A DNA stretch of 64,000 nt, taken from NCBI GenBank assembly GCA_000934455.1, contig KN882568.1, forward strand, positions 40,876 through 104,875, in the 5' to 3' direction. The DNA is from Apostichopus parvimensis. Lineage: Eukaryota; Echinodermata; Holothuroidea; Aspidochirotida; Stichopodidae. The translations under genes were made by a program, and so were the position numbers. Under the pieces are notes generated by a model. It ran no database searches. It had not been told where the DNA came from and saw nothing but the letters and a program-made list of their open reading frames with translations. Every line of letters begins with the position of its first letter. Position 1 is the first letter of the stretch. Below are positions 44,001-56,000 of the stretch, in pieces.

Positions 44001-47000
44001 NNNNNNNNNNNNNNNNNNNNNNNNNNNNNNNNNNNNNNNNNNNNNNNNNNNNNNNNNNNNNNNNNNNNNNNNNNNNNNNNNNNNNNNNNNNNNNNNNNNN
44101 NNNNNNNNNNNNNNNNNNNNNNNNNNNNNNNNNNNNNNNNNNNNNNNNNNNNNNNNNNNNNNNNNNNNNNNNNNNNNNNNNNNNNNNNNNNNNNNNNNNN
44201 NNNNNNNNNNNNNNNNNNNNNNNTAAAAATTCATAGTTTGGCTCAGCATTTTCAAATGTTGGATTTACTTTGATTTTTGTCCCTATATATACCACATCTG
44301 AGTTACTTTGTAGATGTTTCCAGACAAGACTTATTGTAAAACAATAAACATGTTTCAAGTGCATCTCCTCAATACCTCCTTGAAAGCTGTCCAGCCATCG
44401 AGGGTCGTCAGCATGGATGGGCAGTTCTGCACTTGATAACGATGGCTTCCTAAGAGGGATGAAGCTTGACGGTCTTCTGATACCCGAAGAAGAATCAAGA
44501 GACAGTAGTCTCCTCCTGCCTGAAAAACACAAAAAGAAGAAATAAAAAATCACTCATATGAAGGGTCATCATAGTAAATTGTTCATGACTATATTCAAGA
44601 ACCAAAAAATAAATAACTTACCTTGATTGTATATTTCAAGAATCACAAATAAAATAAGCTATACTGCCCAAAGAGATCTTTGGGGGTAGATTAGCGACGG
44701 GAGGGATTAATGTAGCTTTAGTAAATGACAATACAGTATTAAAGCGTTGCACACAATTGCTATTCAAAATAGATCTTGTACACTTATAGATGGATAAACT
44801 TTAAAAAAAGCTAATCAAAGGTAAAGGTGTCGATTCATGATGGCTGATAAGGGGTTGGGATGGGGGAGGGGAGGGGGAATGGTAGCAAAAAGGGGGGGAG
44901 GAAAGATGATATGTTTTGAGATAGGAACAGTATACACCATGCCCAAGTCCAAGCCTGTGGATGCTGTAAGCCAGAAGTTTCCAGCATAAAGCCAGATGTA
45001 GCAGATGGAGTAACACACTGGGTGCACCCCCTCCCTACCCCTATTAATCTGTGCACAATTACTCTTACCAAATGTAGTGCCTTCTGAAATAGAGTAGGAC
45101 CTCTTGTCTCTGGCAAATGCAGCTGACTTGAGAGGAATCACTGAGTCCACTTCTGTGATGTTGTCAATTTCAGAATGCAATCTAGTTGGTATAGATCTTT
45201 GTTGATGCACAGGACTGGTCTCTGTGATGACTACTAAAATAATTAAAATGTAATTACAATTACTTCAAAACAAAATCAATATTAAAATATAGAATTAATG
45301 TAATTTATATCAAATCAGTACATCAGTACTCTGCATTCTAATTTCTTTTCATTTTTACTGCATCTTGTTAAGGGTGCCACGTTCTTTACCTCCTCCGTAT
45401 GAGATATATTAAAGGGTGTGAAGACTCGTGCAAAAAGAAACGTCTAATGCCAGTTATCTGACCTAGTTTCGAATGAGGTGTAACAGAAGTGTTAGACACC
45501 ACCATCGATTCCAGAAAATACACACACAGCTTGCTACCGTCAGTAATTAGACACTAGTGTACAGTCAGTACATACAGCTGCGGTTAATACCCACAGTACA
45601 GTGTACAATTAAAAGATACAGCGATGGACATCTCAGGTCCAGCTAAAGATAACAATAAAGGTATCACGTTTCATTACTGTCTGCATTTTGTAGGGACACA
45701 ACCAAAAGGTCACTTGCAAGCAACAGAAAGTTAACTTTTTCAGATGGTCGCACACGGTTTGGGGCGAGTCTTCAATGCCTTTAAAGCATCTTTTCTTTGC
45801 AATCAAATTGATCTGCTACTTTCCAACAATACTATTCTATTGTCAGGCTCTCTCTAAATCATCTTGACCATTTCAAGTACAGAAGAGAATTGTAAAAAAA
45901 AAATTGAAATATTTTGACAAGTTAAAGTCATGTTTTCCTTTGCATTGAATGTCATGAGTCAAACTGTTGACAAAACTGCCTGGTACATTTTGTTTTACCG
46001 ATCCAAGATGGGATTTGGCAAAGAAAAAGTTAAAAAGAAATGATTAACTACGCACAATAAAAAAAGGGGGAAGAAGGATTCTCACTTTGAATCACATTTC
46101 TTTTTCAAACACCAAAACTCTTTCACCACCAGGGGTGCAGCCATGTATACTTATAAAACCTCCCCCCTCCCTCCAGAATAAAATCAGAGGGACTCAGCCG
46201 CCCTCCCCCCATCCCCCCACTGGCAGACAAAACAAACCAAAATCCCTGTGTACATTAAACAAACATATAATAGGAATGTGCTGTACAGCATAACGTTTTT
46301 CAACATTGTTTCAAAGTTGCAAGATGTGTATCATTTTACAGTTCAGCATCCTGTTTTACCTAAAGTTCATAAAAAGGGGGGGGTGCCTTACACCCCTCCC
46401 CTGGATGACATCAATTTTGAGCCCCATCAAAAATACAAAAATGGTGGTTGCACCACTGACTACCACCCTACCTATTGAAATAAATATTTACCTAGTATAT
46501 AATAATTTATGTCATAATTTTGTAATAATTTTGTCTACCTTTTCTACAGACTGATTCTGATGGTTCTTTCATACACTGTTAGATAAATAGTCTTTTACAT
46601 ACAAAACTTTAGTAATTTTATAACAAACAACATTACCTGCATTACCTGCTTCACTACTCAGTAAAGACGCAGTTTCCACATCGTCTGGTTTGATGTGAGA
46701 GAGAGATGACCGTCTCTTGTTTTGCTCACTCAGGAGATATCGCATCCTGGTCCGTTTATGTCTTTGTGCTTCCTTGGAGAGGATGCGAGTGGCCAGTGAC
46801 GAGTCTACGGCTGAAATGTCTAGGTAGGTCAGAGATAAAAAAGTGAAAGCAAGATTGACTTGAAATAGCCAAAATCCATAAACATAACTATGAATTTGTA
46901 TATCAACAGGTGAGCCTTCCAATTTTTCACGATTTCCCACTAGCAAAGAAATTGATGACCAGATATTTCAAGTAACATATAATTAATGTGATTAGAGTGA

Positions 47001-50000
47001 CGGAACGAATCCATTACATAAGTGAGTAGCGAACAAGTTTCATCAAAGTTTAAACTGTTTGCTACAACTACTAAAAATGTATTTACTCTCATGAGTTTGA
47101 AAGACAGGAGACATAGGCGTGAGTTGCTAGAGGCTGGGCAGGCCGCGAAATCTTAGACATTCCCCTGTCACACACAACCCCCCCCATCCCCCTGACTTAC
47201 CACCGCTCAATATGGGTGTAGTGAGTTATAACTATACTTACTGGCAGTAGAACTTATGAATACCTTGGCCCCCACCCCCCGTCTTACCACTTAATGTGGG
47301 TGTAGTGAGTTATAACTATACTTACTGGCAGTAGTAGTTATGAATGCCTTGGCCGCCTCTTTACCAAAGGTAGGGAAGAACCATCTTGCATGGAGGTCAT
47401 TTAACGACAGATTACTCCAGGTTACATTACCAACTGTGAGGAGAAGATACCAGCAAATCCCGAAACAAATCAGAACAGCCATATCAATCCAACAATATCA
47501 AAAACAAATAAAAAAGAAAGAAATGCAAGTGGAAATTCAGGCATATTAATGATGACAGCCTAAAAGGCAGCGTTCAAGGGTTAAATAACAACTATCATAC
47601 CCCCCAAACCCAAACCTACACCAAGCCCCACCCAACTGACACCTTCTTTTAGTGGTGTCATTGTATAGTAGCTTGAGATTATCCTTACCTGGATACCTTT
47701 TCTGCCCCCCGTCTTCCCCACCTCTTCTTCCATCCTCCTTCACCTCTTACCCAATCCCCCCACCTCTTACCCCATCCTCCCCCCTCTTCTAACTCACCCA
47801 CAGACCCTTGGTTATGCACACACTCACCTTCTTGATCGTAGCCTATATATGCTAGTATGATACCAGCCAGGTGGTGAAACTCCAAATCCAAGCAATATTT
47901 AAGTGCTGTTTGCATGTCACTCACATTCTGTTTAAAGAAATGATAATAACAATAATTATACCTGATGAGGGGTTTATTTATCTGGTTTCGTGTAGCAAAA
48001 TAACAAACAATACCGAGTAAATGCACAGATGTATACACAATAACCATAGTGTTTAAGAAGACAAACATTAGAGCCTTCAAAACAGCTACAGAATATCTAA
48101 AGCTCATTGGCATTGTATTCAAATTTTAACTCGCCAGCTTTTCAAAATCAAACATTTTTGGAAAACACAAACAAACACAGCTCATTATCACAGTTTTTTA
48201 TTGGTTTTGATAAAGAGAAGACTGTATAACCATCAGTTCATCTATTTCAACTGTTAGTCTTCCAATTTGTATCTATGCTTCTTCATATTAACTAACCCCC
48301 CCCAGCCCCATATTCAAAAATAACTGGAACACCACCCCCCCCCCCCAAACTTCACTTCAAGCTATATAATAGATCTTTGTGGTTACAACAAACTGACTAT
48401 TTCTGAGTAGCTAGTTTGTGTACCACAAATAAAAAAGAAAAGGTCTGGTATTTTCATTTAGAAACCTTTGATGACTGTTGAACAATAACGCTCATTAAAC
48501 GTGCAAGTCTCTTTTGTCTAAAGTAAAGGATCTCATCTAAGGTTCAGCTACTTCACATTTCCTTTTACAGTACAGTTTGGCAAACACCAGGTTGCATAAA
48601 ATCCAACTCATAGCCGGTGCCTTTAAATCATAAGGTAATGAGTTTGAGTCACTCCAATATTAATATATGTCGTCCAGTTACAGAGTTGTTTACAATTGAC
48701 AATTCATAATCATGGATGTTAAATATGAATGTAAGAGACTGACTTCAGTCAGCTTGCGGTTTTGATAAGCCAATGATGGCTTCTTCATGAGTTCCTGCTT
48801 GCAGGAGGATCTAAAATACATACAAATACATACATACATAGCCAGCTTTCACTTGAAACGAGGAAGACTTTCAAAGTACCTGCTCGAGGATTAAAACTAT
48901 CATCTCCTCATTGTTGTTCTGGCAAGCATAACAGAGGGGGGATTCTCTTCCACTTCCTGTGTTAACATTAGCACCCAGCTGAAGTAACACCTCCACTCCC
49001 TGTGGAACAAACGTGAAGAAGAAGCTTAATATGGAGCCATCTTCTGTTCCTATTGATATACACAAAGAGAATCTGGCACACACACAAACAAATAAAAGAG
49101 TCTATTTTAACCGTCCAATGACAGGACAGACATGTAAAGTGTGCTAGGCTAGATATGTCTACAGCCAAAACAATTACAAACTGCGTAACCGGGAGATTTA
49201 AATACAATTTTGTTATGTAATCGACAATTTGATTCAGGAGTCAATTTAAAGTAAGTCTCTGCATTATTTGAAAGGAACCCTCTCCATTTTGCCTCCTAGA
49301 AAGATTGACACAGTATATCGAAATATGTTACATATGTTATACCCGATTGAGATTATTCTTGCAGGCCCAGATGATCATCTCATTCTTAAAATCCCATCTG
49401 CAGCAGAGGATATAGAGTACCTCACAGACCAAATCTGTCAAAACTAAAGGTATAGAGAGAGAGACAACATTAAAGTCACATCGATGACATGGTATTAGTG
49501 AATTATGCAAGGATGGACACCTTCATTTAGCTGAATCACTCAAGTCAGGCTGGGAATACCAAAGATGTAGGGGTCATGCTGTTTGGTGAAATATGAATGG
49601 TAAATATTACAAAGATGAAAGTTTAATATTATTGCCATGACGTTGGTCAATAATCAAAATTGTATATATAATGGATTATGGGTCAATCGCAGAATTTATG
49701 TGATAGGGTATTAAAGGTAAAAGAAAATGAAAGAAAGACTAAACCCTTAGTTATCAAAAGTATCAAACTTCGGCAAATTTCTGTTGACAAGTTAACCGCT
49801 GCGATACTTTTGACATTGTGCACTTTTAAGTTTGAGACACTGATCAGAAAATACTCTTAGTGCCAGGGAGTACCTTAATATTAATATCGCAGATGCGAGC
49901 AGGGTATCAAGAGGCTTGTCAGGCCCCTGGAAAGAATTATGTTATGCACCCTCCTTTTTGAAATCTTCAAGTTTCATAAGTATATTGTAAAAATGAGAAA

Positions 50001-53000
50001 ACATTTCTTTTAATCCTAAAAATTTTCCCCAGGGACCCTAATTGACCCCCAGGCCCTTGGAATGAAGCTTCCTGATCCTTCTTCTCCTCAGGTGTGTATG
50101 CAATGGGTCATCCGTTCCGCGAAATCACGACAAATACGGACAAATTCGGACAAATACGGTACCTTCGTGAGAGCCATACTGTTCAAGAACCATGAACAGG
50201 ACAGAATGGATCTGACATTCGACCAGCACCCTGGAGACCTCTTCAGATTTATCAGCTAGTAACTGTAAGGCGACACAGCTCTGCAAGAAAATGAACCAAA
50301 AACAAATAATTTGAAAACAGAAAATAGACTTGTCTTCATAGCAGGGATTTAAAGGGGTTCCTAGAGTTGGGAGGACAAAGAAACGAGTGAATCCAGATTT
50401 GCCAGATCAATTATTCAATTACTCGGAAAAATGGTGCTATACAGGAAAGATGAAGGCGGTTACATCTTTCTTCACATATGAATATTCAGCATGTGACATC
50501 ACAGGGAGGTAAGAATGTTAAAAAACTCCAATATATGAAAAGACAACATGAATATCAGGAATAACGGTAAGTAATAAACGTAACTTCCAGTCCAGAATGA
50601 GGGTAGACTGCATTACTATCTAAGCATTACCATGGAACGAGACAACCATAAAGTATCAATAATAAAGACAATAAAGAAACCAATGTCACTTTCACATTTT
50701 GTATCAATTTTATCAACAGCTGTACTTTCTTCTTCTCTAGAATCTGTCAAACAGTGGTATGATCCCTGCTTACATGGTACGCAAGGCATGGTACTGTACC
50801 TTCTGATATGGCACCCCTAGCAAATAAAAAGCTTAATATTAAAGGGTATTAAACCAGAGAATGACGGTAAGAAATGGCTTAAAATTAAAGGGTATTAAAC
50901 CAGAGTTCTGGATTAATCAACCCTGCTCAACGGTTCTGATCATTTCTTTGCTCTTTTTAAATATTTCTTTCTCCTCTAATTTACTGATCGTTAATTTGCA
51001 TAATTAAAGATTCATCTGATTCGACAGGTACAGCAAATGATGCGAAGTCTTCAATCTCACCTCTGCAAGGACGTTTGTATCGTGTTTAAATTTATTCATG
51101 GAGGTAATGATTGCACTGGCGACCTGCTTGGACAGATGGGTGTCAAAGGATGCCTTCTGGTGAGTAATCAGTGTTTGGAAAAGGATGCTGCCTTTCTGTT
51201 GAATGTCTGCCAAAAAGAATTATGATACAATTAGGGAAAATAATTATTTGTATCATCAAATCGAATAAAATGATAGATGGAGAAATTATTCCACAATATG
51301 TGGTCACTAATGTTATTTTTTTAAAAATTTTTATGAGTGCCATATATACAAAGTTACAATGAGGTATAAAAGACTCATTGAAGACTTTGCCCATTTCTCA
51401 TGAATGTGATCAAATGCAGTAAGATGATGATAAATATTGTTTAATGGATATATTCTATTGTTCACACTGTACCAATCTGCATAATGCACTACAAATAAAA
51501 CTTAACCAAAAGTAAAATATAAAATTCTATGAATTTTCTCTCTGCGATACAGGAAAATTAATTCTTTTATTCTTAATGATTCTAAGACTATCAGCTATGT
51601 TAATTAGCAGTCTTATACTATTCTTATTGTATTATCAAAACAACCAAAAGGTAAGAAAGAAATTGCAATGCAATGCAAGAACAGATAACTTATGATATGT
51701 GAAGTATTCTCAATGATACAGCTAGTTTTGAGCCAATCTGACACGGCATCTAAAGGCCAAATTATTTAATTCAAAATCAAAGGATTTTTTTGCTGAGAGT
51801 GTAATAGTTGTATGAATTTATAAAATGTAATATACTCAACTCACTTTCACAATGATCAAATTTTTCCATTATTTTAACTGTGTTGTTAAGGAGACCAGCT
51901 TCACATAGGATATCCACCATACCCTCTGAAATTAAAAATAAAAAATATTCAAAAAAATTAAGTGATGTCACACCTTCTAATAAAAAAACTCACTTTATTG
52001 GAGATTAAAATAAAAAGAATATATTAAGTAAACAGCAAGTAACCCATGTGTACCTTACTACATATTCCAAAAAGGTACATGAAATGAATGGTATAACAGT
52101 ATGCACAGTACTATATGGTTATTGACAAGCAGCCCAAGGCAAGGAAATGTTGATTTTAATGAAGATTAATCCCGAATGTGGGCAGCATATCTCGGCTGGT
52201 GGAAAACAGGACTTGAATTCCCGAAATTCTGATCCAGTAATCAATTTCATTATGCTTTCAAAGTATGTTTATAATTTCCTTGTCATATTTCTCTTTATCT
52301 TTTTGCCTTCTACTTCATTGTAAATTGTTACGCTTGAAAGCAAACACATATAAACCACATCTGCATCACAATTTCTCTATTCAACAAGTTTAAACAGACT
52401 ATTTTGGTCTAATAGTTTGTTCCATTAGTGTCATAAACACTTGATAAAATCTTCAGAGATTCTGCAACTTTGTAACATAAACATCAACACTTACATCAGA
52501 CCTATCACACTTATATAGCAAAAGTGCCTAGCCTAATCTATTTTTTGCAGAGAAACATTGGGACTCAAATTGTTATCATCATCTGCCGCTATCTAACAGC
52601 TATTAATTTGTAGTGAAAAACATGAATAACCCTTCACAAACACCATACAGAACAGTGCTCAAGTATTAATAATCTTAAAGTTTTTGACGAGTGGAACATG
52701 CTTCTGAGAGGCAAACTAGCTTCTTAAGAAACAGTAGATACCTGCTTTGGAGAGCACGCTCATGGCTTCCAGAGAAAGTTCTTGAAATGTGGAATCCTCT
52801 TGGCTGTCCACCATGGCCTGCATAAAGACCTCATGGATGCCCTCCACCATGCACTGGTTACGGACTACGTCTAAAAGAGAAAAAAAATATTCAAACGAGG
52901 AAAGTGGATTTGCAACCTTTTGTAATTTGCCCGGTCAATTTAGGAAAATGACAGTAGCTTCTAGGAAGATTCACGAACCAGTGGTTATTTAAACTATTGC

Positions 53001-56000
53001 TTCAAACAATACCTCAACACATTCAAAACCCAGGTGATTATGTCTTACACAAAAGAAACATAGTTTGAATTTTAAATGTGTTATCTCAAACTATTAAGAG
53101 CATTACAAGAGAAATGTCACATAATAATCTAGAATATCTTTGTCTATTTTTATATTCAAGCTCCTTTATGTTCCTTTGGGCACCCATGGATATTTTCCAC
53201 AGACTTAAGGGCATTCCTGCGAGTTAGATGATTTCTCAGTTTCCCAAATTTGGGTATGAAAGGCAAGTTTTATAATTTAACATTTAAAAAAAATGAGATT
53301 TTAATGGATGTTGTTTTCTTGACTGCATACTTTCTCGTGGGGCTCACTAAGTAAGTTTACTTTTTCACTTGTGACTGGCTCATTTACAGCAACTGAGGCA
53401 TTAATAGTGATTTTTTTAAGGATTTTGTGTTACTTTCAACCAATTATGACCCTGTAAGTAGCATCCCATAATAGTAGTAGTCTCTCTCTCTGGTTACAAA
53501 TCTGGATGGTTAATCAAATCAGAATGTCTCATAATGATTGTTTTAAATAAATGAACTGAGGATGAAATAAACTATTTTCTACACCGTGAATAATACTGTA
53601 CACATTTATTGAGAGAATTACGAGATAATAAATCAATGAAAATAAAGTTGCACGTAAACATGTTCGATCTTCTTCCTTCGAGTCTGAAAGCTGCAACTTA
53701 TCTGCTTCGCAGCTTAAAACTTTAATCAACCGCCAACAGATATCATCTACTCGATCTAATGCTACCACCAGGAGACCATCCTGTATTGCCTAACACTAGC
53801 ACCAATACAGGAAAGACTGGATTCCTTACCAACATCAGCTAGGCAAGTTATGCAATGCACCGCCTCATCAAGGAACGGACGAACAGTAGAAAATTTCTTG
53901 AGCGAGGCAAATATCCGGATGTGAAGTTCCATCTGGGCAAACTTACTCTTGTTTGGAAAACTGGAAAGAAAAAACAAACGAGAGCAACATGAGGTGACTT
54001 ACACCGAATCACTGGTATCTTAATATTTGAAATATGAAAAAACATATCAGGTCAACATCAGGATTGAAACAAATTGGTTGTGGAAGAGTTCATATTTAAT
54101 ATCAGCTTATAACCAACACCTTCACATTAAGATATATCTATTTCTAGCATAATGGGGACAGCCATATAATGAGACTTGATACTATCAAGTTTTCATGTGT
54201 CAACGAAACTTTAATCTACCAAGATGCTTTTCTGTTTATAGCTGGACTTGATGCTCTCTGAGCAACAAAGATATCTCTTAATAACATGAGTCTGTACATT
54301 TAATATCATAATTTCATAATACAGCCAATATTTCTAGTAAGAGGGAAATATTTTTGTCAAGATTTAAATAATTCCGTTACAGATGGACTTGCTGCTCCTT
54401 CAAAAACATTGCTATCACTTTTGTATCATATATGTGTACATGATATTCGAATGGTACACAATATAATTGTCCTAGTGTCAAAGACAAAACAATTTATCTG
54501 CCAAGATGCTATTCTCTAACAGCTATACTTACTGCTCTTTGAGCAACAAAGATATCTCAATAAAACATGAATCTGCAAAATGATACTCTCATGCCATAAC
54601 CAGCATTTTCAGTATCAAGGAAATAATATTTATGTAGCTGCCAAGGTACAATTCTGAAACAGTGGACTTCTTATCTCATTATATCATATTTGTGTACAAG
54701 ATGTGCTCCAAACAGTACTTATGGTATCAAAGAAATAGTAATGTACATGCCAAAGCAAAATGTTAGAACTTGGACTGTTGCTCCATGAGCAACAATGGTT
54801 ATCTGATTGTATCATATATGTGTACAAGATATTCTAAAGCTCCAAACAGTAGTTCTAGTATCAAAGAAACAATAATGTAACTGCCAAGGTACAGTTCTGT
54901 TAGAACTTGGACTGTTGCTCCTTGAGCAACAAAGGATATCTCTTCATATCATACACTAAAGGATCTCTAGCATTCAAATCTTTCAAGAAATAATGTTTTC
55001 ACCTGGCATGACATAATCCTGTTATAGCTTGACATGCTGCTCCTTGGGCATCAGAGTTATCCCAGAATATATTCATTCCATTGTTGATATCCAGATGAGC
55101 ACCTTTCGATACTAAGTGATCCTGTAGAACCTCTGTTATAAGGAACAGACATTTAAAGTGAGTGAGAACTTCTCAGTGAGAACTTTTTGTTGAGAGAAAT
55201 GAAGTTTTACTTGTGATGGTAAAAATTATTTTTTATATTTATAATGCAAAATTTCATCTAATTTTACACTGATTGCTCCAAACATAAACTAGAGCATAAA
55301 AATTCAACACCACCCAACTCACTCGAATAACCTGCTTATTAATTAGTAGATCATTTTAAGAAAAAAAATTTTGAAGGAGAAAAAAACTTTTTGCACTCAT
55401 CTAATACCCATGATGCAGCATTTTAATGAGATACATATTCTTCCATTTTAGCCTTTGAAGAAAATCCTGCTAGGATCGAAACGTCACGCCAACTTACTTC
55501 TACACATACATATTCTCAGTAAAAGTTCAAAGTTTGGTCAAAGTTCTACCATGTGTTTATGTTAGCTCAAAAATATGGGTCTAATTTTTATTTTATCTTT
55601 GTATAGGCTCTGCATGAGATCAGAGTATCATATAGAAACTTAAAATAAAAAACACAATTTTAAATGGAATAATATGACAAAACTTAAAAAAAAAAAAGCT
55701 TGAGATAAAATGACAGACAAGTACGATGTGCAAACGAGTTAGTTCTTTTTACGGTCTAGTCACTCTTTGCAGGTTTTTTTCTTGCTGACTCTCATTGGGA
55801 AAAAATTTGACAAACTATTTCCAGTCACTTTCCTGGAATGCTGTTGACCTATTTAAGTCATATCTCATTACAGTACTGGATGATTACTTACTTGAATTAA
55901 CTGCTAGGTGATAAATTGTTCTTGCTGAAGCCACAAATACACTTAGCTCCGTATCCCCATAGAGCCTTAGACCAGTTAATACAGCATTATCTATTGCCAA

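Larger units (their letters stand above)
51207..55002. other. Introns between armadillo exons 6-10, nothing recognised
   Basis: Apart from exons 7, 8 and 9 this stretch is AT-rich intron. A TC microsatellite sits near 53481. A diverged repeat around 54230-54930 (GCTCCTTGAGCAACAAAG recurring about every 120-300 bp) is visible but too weak to delimit. Confidence 0.5.

Noticed and set aside
48600-48665. Further tRNA-like SINE copy (GAGTTTGAGTCACTCC)
   Set aside because: Only a box B-like word; no box A or shared flanking blocks.
53529-53768. Extra armadillo-like exon ([20 protein letters not shown])
   Set aside because: Text looks helical, but exons 7 and 8 already join in phase and no suitable acceptor-donor pair was found around it.
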